In this document: positions 36,677-45,791 of the stretch, piece by piece
Position numbering within the stretch: the stretch's first letter is position 1
Layout of the letters: each line of letters begins with the position of its first letter
Assembly (NCBI RefSeq): GCF_000384255.1
Contig: NZ_KB913035.1
Coordinates: 124,001 to 188,000, forward strand
Length of the DNA stretch: 64,000 bases
Source of the DNA: Methylotenera mobilis 13
Lineage (GTDB): Bacteria; Pseudomonadota; Gammaproteobacteria; Burkholderiales; Methylophilaceae
Direction: 5' to 3'
The notes under the pieces: model-generated
The model's input: the letters and a program-made list of their open reading frames with translations, nothing else
Told to the model about the DNA's origin: nothing
Databases searched by the model: none
Position numbers and translations under genes: made by a program

Positions 36677-37298
36677 ATGGGGTAATCCTTAATTGAAGTG
36701 TAAAAAACCATGAAATAAATATTTTTTCATGTCGCTTGCAGCTAATTTGTCCAAGCATCATTAATAACAGAATTTAGCAGTCATCAACTGAAATAAGAAG
36801 ATGAGCCAAACTCTAGTTAGGCTCATTATAGTTAGCTGGCTAACTAAATGCAAATTTAATCTTTCAGCTTATGTATTACTTTTCTAAGCATTAGAAGCAC
36901 TTTATTTCTTGCAATAACTTAGCTGTTAACTACTTTTTGATAACACGCATTAAAAAGTCGCTAAACTTAAACTGTGATTGAAAAAACCTTAGGAGATTTT
37001 TATATGGAACACAACTTGGACTTCCTAGAATATCGTAAACGTTTTTTAGTTTCCGTTTTGTAACTTTTCAAACATCATCGGGCTCAGTTGATTGAGGTGA
37101 CTGTTCCGACGTTTTCGATTATTGAAGCCAAACATAAGCACTTTCTACCCATTTTCCCAAAAAAGCTTCCAAGTTTTGCACGCGATCAAATGAATATATG
37201 TGCTCTCTGGGACTTTCTTTACATCTACCAACAACTCTTTTTGAATCGCCACTAGTTTACTAGACACCTTTGAGCCGTAATAATGGCAACTTAAAAAG
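36677..37298. other. Region of insertion-sequence debris
   Basis: Over 600 bp without an intact gene. It contains an IS3-type transposase tail (37046-37130) and the likely upstream part of a second IS3 remnant starting before 37299. No promoter or operator could be assigned with confidence. Confidence 0.4.
37046..37130 (-). pseudogene. C-terminal fragment of an IS3-family transposase
   Basis: The minus strand reads NNRKRRNSHLNQLSPMMFEK followed by LQNGN and a stop at 37046-37048, the typical C-terminus of IS3 OrfB. No matching N-terminal part is present and the frame is not supported upstream. A degraded remnant. Confidence 0.7.
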
Positions 37299-37586
37299 GT
37301 GTATAAAATGAGTGCGAAACGTTATCCAGAAGAATTCAAATTAGCAGCAGTGCGTCAAATCACAGAAGGTGGATATGCAGTCTCCGAGGTGGCAAGACGC
37401 CTTGATGTGACAGTAGATAGCCTTTATGCATGGGTCAAGAAATATGGACCAGATGCTGCGGCCTATCAAACTAAAAACGCAGAGCAAGCTGAGTTAACTC
37501 AACTGCGCAAAGAGCTAAAGCGCGTCACAGAAGAACGTGATCTGTTAAAAAAAGCCGCGGCATACTTCGCAAAGCAGTCCGAGTAA
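37299..37586 (+). CDS. IS3-family transposase OrfA (truncated IS)
   Basis: 95 residues; the second ATG (MSAKRYPEEF, 37308) is the likely start. HTH_Tnp_1 (YPEEFKLAAVRQITEGGYAV, then ARRLDVTVDSLYAWVKKYG) and a leucine-zipper helix (LTQLRKELKRVTEERDLLKK). OrfA itself is intact, but the IS is not: orfB is cut short after about 60 codons, so this copy cannot move on its own. Confidence 0.85.
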   Translation: MYKMSAKRYPEEFKLAAVRQITEGGYAVSEVARRLDVTVDSLYAWVKKYGPDAAAYQTKNAEQAELTQLRKELKRVTEERDLLKKAAAYFAKQSE

Positions 37587-37758
37587 GATATGCCTTCATT
37601 AAAGACCACCGGGACTGTTGGCCGACAAGATGGCTTTGCCAGATGTTAGAAGTGCATCCCAGCGGCTTTTATGCCTGGTTAAAACAGCCACATTCAATAC
37701 GCTATAAAAATGATCAACGCCAGACAGGATTGATTAAGCTGAGTATTCCAGTCAAAGG
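37581..37758 (+). pseudogene. Truncated IS3-family OrfB
   Basis: In another frame from orfA, VRYAFIKDHRDCWPTRWLCQ then MLEVHPSGFYAWLKQP matches the start of IS3 OrfB (HTH_21 region). Similarity ends near 37758; the catalytic domain is missing. Confidence 0.75.
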
Positions 37759-38163
37759 AGCCATCTGTAATTGTTTCAAAATAGCCACTAATAATTATCT
37801 TACTGAGCCAATTATTCATTGATCCGCAAAATACTGTCAATGTCGCATTAGCGGGACAAAGCGGCCGTTCAGTTGAGTTCTTCTGACTTCAGCAATCGGC
37901 CCATTTCAGTCATACCAAAAACAAAGCTGGTCAGCAGCAATGGAGGACAAAGCTTTCATTCACTTAAAGTTTTAATATTTCTACAATTGGCTTAAAGCTT
38001 ATCTTCATAAAAATTTACAGAATTTTATATAACCAAAGAATCTCATACTCATGAGAAACATAGCAGATTTTGAATTTTCAGTTATTAAAAATTTATCATT
38101 CGTCGTCATCAAACAAATTCATATTAGATTCTTAGCATAGTAAAACGGATTTTTATATTTCAG
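37759..38163. other. Gene-free stretch before the tetR gene
   Basis: About 400 bp of mixed sequence downstream of the broken IS. No gene or clear repeat seen. The last part should hold the tetR promoter. Confidence 0.4.
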
Positions 38164-38180
38164 TTAGACGACTGGTCTAA
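38164..38180. promoter_or_regulatory. TetR-type operator upstream of tetR
   Basis: TTAGACGACTGGTCTAA: arms TTAGAC/GTCTAA with a 5-bp spacer, 19 bp before the tetR start. A close copy (CTAGCCGACTGGTCTAA) lies at 38832-38848 before the alcohol dehydrogenase. Core GACTGGTCTAA is identical, so both are probably bound by the encoded TetR protein. Confidence 0.75.
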
Positions 38181-38199
38181 TCTATGCAATAATGCGCTT

Positions 38200-38805
38200 A
38201 TGGGTAACAAACTTCCAACCACAAAATCTAGTGATACACGTCAGCAAATTTTAGACACAGCCAAGGATATCATCCTAGGCAAGGGCTTTGCTGCTGTCGG
38301 CCTCAACGAAATACTCTCTGCTGCAGGGGTGCCTAAGGGGTCGTTCTATCACTATTTCAAATCCAAAGAGCAGTTTGGCGACGCATTGCTGGAAAATTAC
38401 TTTGACGATTATTTGCAGATGTTAGAACACTTACTCAAAGATGACGGCAGTTCAAATTCCAGCCGACTGCTCAAGTTTTTTCAATCATGGTTGGACACCC
38501 AATCTAGCGACGCCACAACAGATAAATGCTTAATTGTTAAATTGAGCGCAGAAGTGACCGATCTCTCCGAAGCTATGCGTATTACGTTAAAAAACGGTAC
38601 TGATCGTGTCATCGCGTGTCTTACCAACTGCTTGCAAGAAGGCATCCGCAAGGGCGAATTTCCTGCCAATCTAGATGTAAGTAATGTCACCGCAGAAATT
38701 TATTATATGTGGATTGGCGCTACGCTTTTGACCAAAGTCAATCGCACACGCGCTGCTTTAGAGTGCGCCATGAATGCTACGAAAATAAGACTTGCACTTA
38801 ACTAA
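38200..38805 (+). CDS. TetR-family regulator (NemR/AcuR-like)
   Basis: 201 residues. N-terminal TetR HTH (RQQILDTAKDIILGKGFAAV, NEILSAAGVPKGSFYHYFKSK) and a ligand domain containing Cys residues (DKCLIVKL, CLTNCLQEG) that could sense electrophiles, as NemR does. It precedes a YqhD-like aldehyde reductase and has its operator in front of both genes, so it likely represses itself and the reductase until reactive aldehydes or quinones appear. Confidence 0.9.
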   Translation: MGNKLPTTKSSDTRQQILDTAKDIILGKGFAAVGLNEILSAAGVPKGSFYHYFKSKEQFGDALLENYFDDYLQMLEHLLKDDGSSNSSRLLKFFQSWLDTQSSDATTDKCLIVKLSAEVTDLSEAMRITLKNGTDRVIACLTNCLQEGIRKGEFPANLDVSNVTAEIYYMWIGATLLTKVNRTRAALECAMNATKIRLALN

Positions 38806-38831
38806 GCCAATTCTTTTTATTTGGCACAATA

Positions 38832-38848
38832 CTAGCCGACTGGTCTAA
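38832..38848. promoter_or_regulatory. TetR-type operator upstream of the YqhD-like gene
   Basis: Second copy of the operator found at 38164-38180, 14 of 17 bases or better identical, 25 bp before the alcohol dehydrogenase start. Confidence 0.75.
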
Positions 38849-38873
38849 TAATTTTAATGTTTAAGGAGTTTTT

Positions 38874-40043
38874 ATGCTGAATTTTGAATTTTATAATCCC
38901 ACACGAATTGCTTTTGGCAAAGGCAAAGTCGCGGAAATTGATAAGCTGATACCTATTAAAGCCCGCGTATTAATTCTGTACGGCGGCACTAGCGCAAAAA
39001 CGAATGGCACTCTGGATGAAGTTAAAGCCGCACTGAGTGAGCGTCACGTCGAGGAATTCAGCGGCATCGAGCCTAATCCAACTTATGAAACACTCATTAA
39101 AGCTGTTGCCCAAATCAAAGCCAACAATCTTGATTATTTGCTAGCAGTCGGCGGTGGCTCGGTGATTGACGGTACCAAGTTTGTCGCAGCATCGGTATAT
39201 GCTGAGGGCGATCCGTGGGAGATTTTGCTCCAGCGCGGTGCAAATGTTGAAAAAGCCATGCCTTATGGCACGGTGCTGACATTGCCTGCTACAGGCTCTG
39301 AAATGAACGACGGCTCAGTAGTCTCGCGTATTGAAACATCATCCGGTTTGCAGGATAAGCTCTATTTCAGTAGTGAACATGTGTTTCCACAGTTCTCTGT
39401 ACTCGACCCAAGCAAGAGTTTCACCCTGCCTCCGCGTCAGTTGGCAAACGGCGTGGTAGATGCATACACCCATATCATGGAGCAATATCTGACCTACCCC
39501 GTTGGCGCCCGCGTGCAAGACCGCTTTGCGGAAGGACTGTTGCAGACGCTGATTGAAATTGGCCCGAAAGTTCTTCAAAACCCACAAGATTACGAATTGC
39601 AAGCCAATTTCATGTGGGTGGCCACGCTAGCCTTAAATGGCTTGATCGGCTCTGGTGTGCCAAGCGATTGGGCGACGCACATGATTGGCCACGAAATCAC
39701 CGCACTGCATGGTTTGGATCACGCACAAACGCTAGCTATCATTTTACCGAGCATGCTCAGCCTGCGTCGCGATGCCAAGCGTGCCAAGCTACTGCAATAT
39801 GCCGAACGCGTTTGGCATATCAGTGAAGGTACGGAAGATGCGCGTATTGAAGCGGCCATTCAGAATACCCGATCATTTTTTGAGAGCCTAAATGTACCAA
39901 CGCGATTATCTGCCTATGACATTAGCGCAGATGCCATTCCTGCCATGCTGTCACAGCTGGAAAGTCATGGCATGGTCGAGCTCGGTGAACACAAGGATGT
40001 GACGCTGGATAAGAGCAGGGAGGTGCTGGAAGCAAGTATTTAG
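38874..40043 (+). CDS. yqhD: Iron-containing alcohol dehydrogenase, YqhD-like aldehyde reductase
   Basis: 389 residues. Group III alcohol dehydrogenase: GGGSVIDGTKF (nucleotide binding), LPATGSEMNDGSVVSR, and metal ligands in ANGVVDAYTHIMEQY and GHEITALHGLDHAQ. Close in pattern to E. coli YqhD, an NADPH-dependent reductase of short and reactive aldehydes. AGGAG start. Under TetR-type control and followed by a monooxygenase-like gene. Confidence 0.92.
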   Translation: MLNFEFYNPTRIAFGKGKVAEIDKLIPIKARVLILYGGTSAKTNGTLDEVKAALSERHVEEFSGIEPNPTYETLIKAVAQIKANNLDYLLAVGGGSVIDGTKFVAASVYAEGDPWEILLQRGANVEKAMPYGTVLTLPATGSEMNDGSVVSRIETSSGLQDKLYFSSEHVFPQFSVLDPSKSFTLPPRQLANGVVDAYTHIMEQYLTYPVGARVQDRFAEGLLQTLIEIGPKVLQNPQDYELQANFMWVATLALNGLIGSGVPSDWATHMIGHEITALHGLDHAQTLAIILPSMLSLRRDAKRAKLLQYAERVWHISEGTEDARIEAAIQNTRSFFESLNVPTRLSAYDISADAIPAMLSQLESHGMVELGEHKDVTLDKSREVLEASI

Positions 40044-40112
40044 ATTATTAAAGCGGATAAAGTGTGACAGCACATATCCAAAACCTTCGTGTTATTTTTA
40101 TTAGGAGTGATC

Positions 40113-40418
40113 ATGAACAAGAAATTAGCCCTGTATGTACGTTTGAATGCAAAGCCAGGAAAGGAAGCGGCACTGGAAGCATTTCTGAAATCCGCACTGC
40201 CGCTGGTGGAAAACGAGCCGGAAACCGCTACCTGGTACGCACTCAAATTTGGCCCTGCCACTTTTGGCATTTTTGACACCTTCAGCGACGAGCATGGCCG
40301 TCAGGAGCATCTTAGCGGCAAGATCGCCGAGGCGCTGATGGCGAATGCCGCAGATTTGCTAGCCGAGATGCCAGTGATCGAAACCGTTGATTTACTGGCA
40401 GTCAAGGGTCAGACTTAA
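40113..40418 (+). CDS. Antibiotic-biosynthesis-monooxygenase (ABM) domain protein
   Basis: 101 residues from ATG at 40113 with AGGAG upstream. Ferredoxin-like ABM fold: LALYVRLNAKPGKEAALEAF, ETATWYALKFGPATFGIFDTF. YgiN-type members act on quinones. Follows the YqhD-like gene in one transcript, and a strong hairpin terminator lies 50 bp after it. Confidence 0.85.
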   Translation: MNKKLALYVRLNAKPGKEAALEAFLKSALPLVENEPETATWYALKFGPATFGIFDTFSDEHGRQEHLSGKIAEALMANAADLLAEMPVIETVDLLAVKGQT

Positions 40419-40469
40419 AACAGTTTTTGGCTAAGTATATAGCTCTTCCCCTTACTATTTCCAGCCTAC

Positions 40470-40518
40470 ACTGGCACATCATTACCCTCCCTTTTTTTAG
40501 ATGTGCCAGTATTTTTTT
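40470..40518 (+). terminator. Rho-independent-type terminator after the ABM gene
   Basis: Stem ACTGGCACAT / ATGTGCCAGT (10 bp, perfect) with a 21-base loop, followed by ATTTTTTT. It ends the TetR-YqhD-ABM unit. The unusual long loop contains a T run of its own. Confidence 0.75.
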
Positions 40519-40531
40519 ATAATGGAACAGA

Positions 40532-41494
40532 ATGTTTACCCCTAATCCAAATCAATCACCGACAGCCAACCGTGGATGGCAGCGTGTGTTCCAGCGCGGA
40601 AAACTGACCTTGGGTATCATGTTCCCTATCGAGGCCTTTGAGCGCGATCAGCCAACCATGCACAACCAAGTAGTGCTTGCGCAGTTTGCTGAAAAATCCG
40701 GTTTTGCCAGCCTAGCCTTCCGTGATGTGCCGCTTAAAGACCCGAATTTTGGCGATGTCGGCCAGATATTCGACCCGTGGGCTTATCTCGGATATATGGC
40801 CGCGCAAACCTCAGAAATCGCATTGTTAACGGCGTCCATCATTCTGCCATTACGTCACCCGATTCATATTGCCAAAGCCGCCGCCAGCATAGACCGTCTA
40901 TCCAATGGCCGATTGTTAATGGGTGTTGCAACTGGTGACAGAGTGGTGGAGTTTCCGGCCTTTAATGTAGATTTTGAGTCGCGCGGTGCGATGTTTCGAG
41001 AAGAAATCGAGTTGCTCAAGATTTATTGGTCAGAGTACTTTCCGCAAGTCAGTAGCAGCTTCGGCCATCTGCAAGCTGCCGATGTGATCCCCAAGCCAGT
41101 CGCTTCACATGTACCCTTGCTTGTTACTGGCCACAGCCAGCAGGATTTGGGTTGGATAGCGCGCAACGCCGACGGCTGGATAAGCTACCCTCGCAATATT
41201 GAGGCACAGGCGCAAGTGGTGCAGCGCTGGCGAGATTCAGTGGAGGCAGAACTACCAGGACAGTACAAACCATTTACACAGTCTTATTTTATTGATCTTG
41301 CCGACAGCCCGAATGAAGCAGCAACGCCTATTCATTTAGGTCACCGACTCGGCAGGAATGCCTTGCTGATGCATCTGCGTGCTAGCAAACGCATTGGTGT
41401 AGATCACCTCATTTTCAATGTCAAATATGGCAAACGTGCAGCTGACGAAGTGCTGCAGGAACTGGCAGAGTTCGTGCTGCCAGAATTTATGTGA
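40532..41494 (+). CDS. Luciferase-like (LLM class) flavin-dependent oxidoreductase
   Basis: 320 residues. Bacterial luciferase-like TIM barrel: LGIMFPIEAF, ASIDRLSNGRLLMGVATGDR, PLLVTGHSQQDLGWIARNADGWISY. Members oxidise varied organic compounds with reduced FMN. Starts 14 bp after the terminator. Higher GC than the flanking cargo, like the neighbouring reductase genes. Confidence 0.9.
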   Translation: MFTPNPNQSPTANRGWQRVFQRGKLTLGIMFPIEAFERDQPTMHNQVVLAQFAEKSGFASLAFRDVPLKDPNFGDVGQIFDPWAYLGYMAAQTSEIALLTASIILPLRHPIHIAKAAASIDRLSNGRLLMGVATGDRVVEFPAFNVDFESRGAMFREEIELLKIYWSEYFPQVSSSFGHLQAADVIPKPVASHVPLLVTGHSQQDLGWIARNADGWISYPRNIEAQAQVVQRWRDSVEAELPGQYKPFTQSYFIDLADSPNEAATPIHLGHRLGRNALLMHLRASKRIGVDHLIFNVKYGKRAADEVLQELAEFVLPEFM

Positions 41495-41542
41495 CATATA
41501 AGCGCAGGCGAGGATGCCTGCGCCACTAAAACAGGAGACACC

Positions 41543-42565
41543 ATGAAAGCCGTTGCATTAACCAGATATTTACCTATCAGCGATCCTGAATCACTGATGG
41601 ATGTCGAATTACCGAGACCCGTGACAATCGGTCGCGATCTTTTGGTGAAGATCCACGCCATTGCAGTCAACCCTGTCGATACCAAGGTGCGTAAGCCTAA
41701 AGACAAGTTGGAAATAACACCCAAGGTTCTAGGTTGGGATGCCGCTGGTGAGGTGGTCGAAGCCGGACCAGACTGCACGCTGTTCAAGCCTGGCGACAAA
41801 GTATATTACGCTGGCGACATTACGCGCTCAGGCTGTAATGCCGAATACCAGCTCGTAGATGAGCGTATCGTCGGCCACATGCCACAGAGTTTGAGTTTCG
41901 ACCAGGCAGCCGCTTTGCCGCTGACTGCGCTGACCGCATGGGAGGCACTATTCGACCGGCTGGGCATTGCACTTGATATAACGCAAAACCGTAATAAGAG
42001 CTTGCTTATCATAGGCGGCGCTGGCGGGGTGGGTTCTATTGCAATCCAACTCGCGAATAAGTTGGCGGGATTGACCGTGGTAGCCACGGCATCGCGCCCA
42101 GAGACCGTAACATGGGTGCAGGAATTGGGCGCACAGCACGTCATCAATCATCAGCATGACCTGGTGACGCAAATACGCGAAATCGGCATTCCCCAGCCTG
42201 ATTATATTTTCTGTTGCAACGATACCGATGGCTATTTTGTTGTCATGGCCGAGCTCATCAAGCCGCAAGGCCGCATCTGCTCGATTGTGGAAACCGCACA
42301 GCCGGTAGACCTTAACTTGCTAAAGAACAAAAGCGCGACTTTCGTCTGGGAGTTGATGTACACCCGATCTATGTACCAGACGGAGGACATGATTGAGCAG
42401 CACCATATCTTGGATCGTATCGCACGATTAGTAGATGAGGAAGTACTTGCATCTACGCTCAACGAAACACTGTCTCCTATCAACGCTACCAACTTGCGTA
42501 GGGCGCACGCGCATCTCGAAGCCGGTAGCACCATAGGTAAGATCGTATTGAGCGGCTGGGCTTGA
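41543..42565 (+). CDS. Zinc-type MDR alcohol dehydrogenase / quinone oxidoreductase family
   Basis: 340 residues. N-terminal GroES-like domain and a Rossmann fold (LLIIGGAGGVGSIAIQLANK). Catalytic zinc ligands are absent as in quinone-oxidoreductase-like members of this 'zinc-binding alcohol dehydrogenase' group. NADPH-dependent reduction of enones or quinones is the likely activity. Starts 48 bp after the LLM gene with AGGAGA. Confidence 0.9.
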   Translation: MKAVALTRYLPISDPESLMDVELPRPVTIGRDLLVKIHAIAVNPVDTKVRKPKDKLEITPKVLGWDAAGEVVEAGPDCTLFKPGDKVYYAGDITRSGCNAEYQLVDERIVGHMPQSLSFDQAAALPLTALTAWEALFDRLGIALDITQNRNKSLLIIGGAGGVGSIAIQLANKLAGLTVVATASRPETVTWVQELGAQHVINHQHDLVTQIREIGIPQPDYIFCCNDTDGYFVVMAELIKPQGRICSIVETAQPVDLNLLKNKSATFVWELMYTRSMYQTEDMIEQHHILDRIARLVDEEVLASTLNETLSPINATNLRRAHAHLEAGSTIGKIVLSGWA

Positions 42566-42601
42566 TTTCCACACTATTTTTTACATCATCAGGAGATAAA
42601 A

Positions 42602-43591
42602 ATGTCACGTATCGTCAGATTCTACCAAACCGGTGGGCCAGAAGTATTACAGATAGCAGATGAACAAGTCGCCGCACCAGGCAGGGATGAAGTGCAGATC
42701 AAGGTGCAAGCCATCGGTCTCAATCGTGCAGAAGTCATGTTCCGCAATGGTCAGTATTTGGAAGCACCGATACTGCCAGCGAGGCTGGGCTATGAAGCGG
42801 CAGGCATAGTCAAAGCAGTGGGAGGTAACGTGACTGAGTTCAAGATAGGTGATGCGGTCAGCACAATCCCAGCGTTCTCTCAGAATCAGTATGGTGTTTA
42901 TGGTGAGTTGGCGAATGTGCCTGCATTTGCCGCGGTAAAGCATCCACCATCACTTTCCTGGTCAGAAGCAGCCTCCATCTGGATGCAATATATGACTGCC
43001 TATGGCGCATTGGTGGAGTTTGCCGATACCAAAGTCGGTGAGTTTGTGCTGATTCCGGCGGCATCAAGCAGCGTGGGTGTGGCAGCTATAGAGATTGCCA
43101 ATCTGCTGGGTGCTATTCCCGTTGCTTTGACGCGCACCAGCAGCAAGCGCGAGGCTTTGCTCAAGGCCGGTGCCAAGCATGTGATTGCGACGGAAGAACA
43201 AGACCTGGTGACCGAAGTGAACCGCATTACCAATAATAAAGGTGCACGCGTGGTGTTAGATCCGGTTGGCGGGCCGACCATCAGCAAACTGGCAGAAGCG
43301 ACAGCCCAAAGCGGCATTATTTTCCAGTATGGCGCGCTAAGTACAGAGCCGACGCCATTGCCGCTGTTCCCCGTGCTCGCCAAGCAATTAACCATACGCG
43401 GGTATACCCTATTTGAAATCAGCACTCATCCTGAACGCATGGCACGCGCCAAAGCCTTCATTGTGCAAGGGTTGACTGAAGGCAAGCTGAAACCGCTGGT
43501 GGCCAAAACCTATCCGCTAGCGCAGATTGTCGAAGCACACCGCTATATGGAATCCAACCAGCAGATCGGCAAAATTGTGGTGACAGTTTAG
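42602..43591 (+). CDS. MDR-superfamily NADPH:quinone reductase-like protein
   Basis: 329 residues. GroES-like domain (IKVQAIGLNRAEVMFRNGQY, GYEAAGIVKAVG) and Rossmann fold (VLIPAASSSVGVAAIEIANL). Paralogous to the preceding gene. Likely NADPH-dependent reduction of quinones or unsaturated carbonyls. AGGAGA ribosome site. Last gene of the GC-richer block 38.2-43.6 kb. Confidence 0.9.
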   Translation: MSRIVRFYQTGGPEVLQIADEQVAAPGRDEVQIKVQAIGLNRAEVMFRNGQYLEAPILPARLGYEAAGIVKAVGGNVTEFKIGDAVSTIPAFSQNQYGVYGELANVPAFAAVKHPPSLSWSEAASIWMQYMTAYGALVEFADTKVGEFVLIPAASSSVGVAAIEIANLLGAIPVALTRTSSKREALLKAGAKHVIATEEQDLVTEVNRITNNKGARVVLDPVGGPTISKLAEATAQSGIIFQYGALSTEPTPLPLFPVLAKQLTIRGYTLFEISTHPERMARAKAFIVQGLTEGKLKPLVAKTYPLAQIVEAHRYMESNQQIGKIVVTV

Positions 43592-44048
43592 CACTATTAG
43601 CAACTGCATAGGCGCTTTGCAGTCGGTTGGGCAGTCACGTTTGAGTGCCGAAATGAAGCCTCCACGATGAAAGTATACAAACATAGAATCTGGGGGCGTT
43701 AATGGTGGATTTTGTTTAGCAAGCTCACCCTAACCCTTTAGCGGGACGCCTGACGGTGCTCATGCATTCAACTGTTGAAGGTCAGTTAAGGGACGATTAG
43801 AGTCGGTTATTCTAACAGCTCATATAATTCTAAAGAGAAAGTCAGCTTAATCCTGTCTACTTTCAGTTTAAGGATATTAGGAGTATTTGAACTGCTATTT
43901 TAACTTTATTCCGGGATGGGGTTTTATGAAGGTCGAAAATGGATTCCGCGATGACATTCTGACTGTATCAGCAATCTTAATTCTACTTTTTATTTATGAG
44001 CATATATGACCCATAGCTGAACTTCATATATATATTCAAAACAACTCT
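43592..44048. other. Gene-free interval between reductase and old-yellow-enzyme genes
   Basis: About 450 bp. A short frame of 27 codons at 43927-44010 has no support. Base composition drops sharply back to AT-rich, marking a cargo boundary. Confidence 0.4.
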
Positions 44049-44072
44049 TCACATTTATGCATTTAAATGTGA
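44049..44072. promoter_or_regulatory. Candidate ArsR-type operator upstream of old yellow enzyme
   Basis: Inverted repeat TCACATTTA / TAAATGTGA with a 6-bp spacer, 33 bp before the gene start. ArsR-family proteins bind such AT-rich imperfect palindromes, and an ArsR gene follows the enzyme. Regulation is inferred. Confidence 0.55.
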
Positions 44073-44104
44073 CAATGTATGCAACTTAAATTAAAGAGGC
44101 ATAT

Positions 44105-45238
44105 ATGAACGTATCGTCATTATTTGAAAAAGTCCAATTAGGCGACTTGTTTTTACCCAATCGAATTGTATTACCGCCACTAACTCGCTGCCGTAGCTCT
44201 CAACCGGGAAATGTGCCAAATGAATTAATGGCAAGTTACTATAAACAACGCTCTACTGCAGGTTTTATGGTTACAGAAGGTACACAGATTGAAACACGTG
44301 GGCAAGGCTACGCTTGGACACCAGGCATACACTCAGAGGAGCAAATAGAAGGTTGGAAGAAAGTAACGAACGCTGTACACGAAAGTGGTGGAATTATTTT
44401 TTGCCAACTTTGGCATGTTGGCCGAGTATCCCATTGCGAGTTACAACCAAACGGAGATGCACCAGTAGCACCATCAGCCATTCAAGCTAAGTCTGTAAAG
44501 GTATTCATCGAGACTGGACCTGGCGAAGGTGCTTTGGTTGAACCAAGCATGCCTCGTGAACTGACAACCGAAGAAGTTAAAGAATTAGTTAACTTATATC
44601 GTCAAGCTGCTAAAAACGCAAAGTTGGCTGGATTTGATGGCGTTGAACTTCACTCAGCTAACGGTTATCTGCTAAATCAATTCATATCTGAGCATACGAA
44701 TCACAGAACTGATGAATATGGTGGCTCGCTACCCAATAGACTACGCTTTTTAAAAGAGGTAACTGAAGCTGTAATCGAAGTGTTTGGGCGCAATCGAGTA
44801 GGTGTACGATTCGCTCCACTGTTTGCTACCACTACAGAAGACCGAGTTTACCTTGGCCTAGTAGAAAGCAATCCTCATGAAACCTACATTTGTGCTGCTA
44901 AAATGTTGAATGACCTTGGGATCGCTTATTTATCAATCGCAGAGGCGGATTGGGACAACAGCCCAGACTTGCCTGAAACATTTAGAAGTGAATTACGTAA
45001 AACATTTGAGCGTGCGATAATCTATGCGGGTCGTTATAGCGTACAAAAGGCACTAACAGTAAATTCAAAAGGCTACGGTGATTTATATGCATTTGGTAGA
45101 GCATTCATCGCAAACCCAGACTTACCGTATCGAATTCAAAAAGGATTATCGTTGAATCAGGTCCAAAATGATACCCTTTACGGTGGTGGCGAAGCAGGGT
45201 ACATTGATTATCCATTCAGCACACAATTATCAACTTAA
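44105..45238 (+). CDS. Old yellow enzyme family alkene reductase (NemA-like)
   Basis: 377 residues, full length. FMN-binding TIM barrel: LPNRIVLPPLTRCRSS, CQLWHVGRVSH, DGVELHSANGYLLNQFISEH, ANRDTDEYGGS-like segment (TNHRTDEYGGSLPNRLRF), and FGRAFIANPDLPYRI. It reduces activated double bonds such as N-ethylmaleimide, enones or nitrate esters using NADPH. Preceded by a candidate operator and followed by an ArsR regulator 38 bp later. Confidence 0.93.
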   Translation: MNVSSLFEKVQLGDLFLPNRIVLPPLTRCRSSQPGNVPNELMASYYKQRSTAGFMVTEGTQIETRGQGYAWTPGIHSEEQIEGWKKVTNAVHESGGIIFCQLWHVGRVSHCELQPNGDAPVAPSAIQAKSVKVFIETGPGEGALVEPSMPRELTTEEVKELVNLYRQAAKNAKLAGFDGVELHSANGYLLNQFISEHTNHRTDEYGGSLPNRLRFLKEVTEAVIEVFGRNRVGVRFAPLFATTTEDRVYLGLVESNPHETYICAAKMLNDLGIAYLSIAEADWDNSPDLPETFRSELRKTFERAIIYAGRYSVQKALTVNSKGYGDLYAFGRAFIANPDLPYRIQKGLSLNQVQNDTLYGGGEAGYIDYPFSTQLST

Positions 45239-45276
45239 ATAGTGGGCTTTCCCACTGGCAATAAGGTGAGAGTAAG

Positions 45277-45588
45277 ATGGATTTAAATGAAGCATTAAAA
45301 ATGCTAGCTAACCCGACAAGACGTGCAATATTGGCTTGGTTAGCTAATCCTAATGAGGCGTTTAAGGACTACACACAACTTTACCCATACGAGATGTATG
45401 GGGTGTGTGCAAGCTTGATTCAGGACAAGGTTGGGCTATCGCAACCTGCCACATCATTATGTTTGAAAGCGTTGCAAGATGCGAACTTGGTCGAATCAAC
45501 TAAGGTTGGTAAATGGACATACTACAAACGTAACTCGACGGTGGTAGAGCAAGTTTTAGCTACCTTACGTGAAGTATTAAGTGAATAG
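45277..45588 (+). CDS. ArsR-family regulator
   Basis: 103 residues. Winged HTH (EALKMLANPTRRAILAWLAN, VGLSQPATSLCLKALQDANL, KVGKWTYYKRN). Single cysteines (YGVCASL, SLCLKAL) could sense electrophiles or metals. It ends the old-yellow-enzyme unit and likely represses it through the repeat at 44049-44072. Confidence 0.88.
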   Translation: MDLNEALKMLANPTRRAILAWLANPNEAFKDYTQLYPYEMYGVCASLIQDKVGLSQPATSLCLKALQDANLVESTKVGKWTYYKRNSTVVEQVLATLREVLSE

Positions 45589-45599
45589 TGAGGTTGTTA

Positions 45600-45686
45600 T
45601 GTCTAGCGGAACTCTAATCAATCAAATAGACCAAATTAGCTCAAATTTGAATGACTGCTATGGGCCGATTATCGTCACTCAATGAA
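45600..45686 (+). other. Short truncated frame ending in the dispersed motif
   Basis: A 28-codon frame (MSSGTLINQIDQISSNLNDC) starts 12 bp after arsR with a GAGG ribosome site, then runs into a copy of the dispersed motif (45651-45672) and stops. It looks like the start of a gene cut off at a recombination junction. Confidence 0.35.
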
Positions 45687-45791
45687 TTTCTTTTATTAAT
45701 CGAGGATGATTTTTGGCAATAAGAATTAATGGCATTTTTCATGAAATGATTCAGTCGCTATTATTGAAAATCAATAATTTGAAGATTTTTA

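Noticed and set aside
43927..44010. 27-codon frame before the old yellow enzyme gene
   Set aside because: No recognisable similarity, and its start context is unremarkable.
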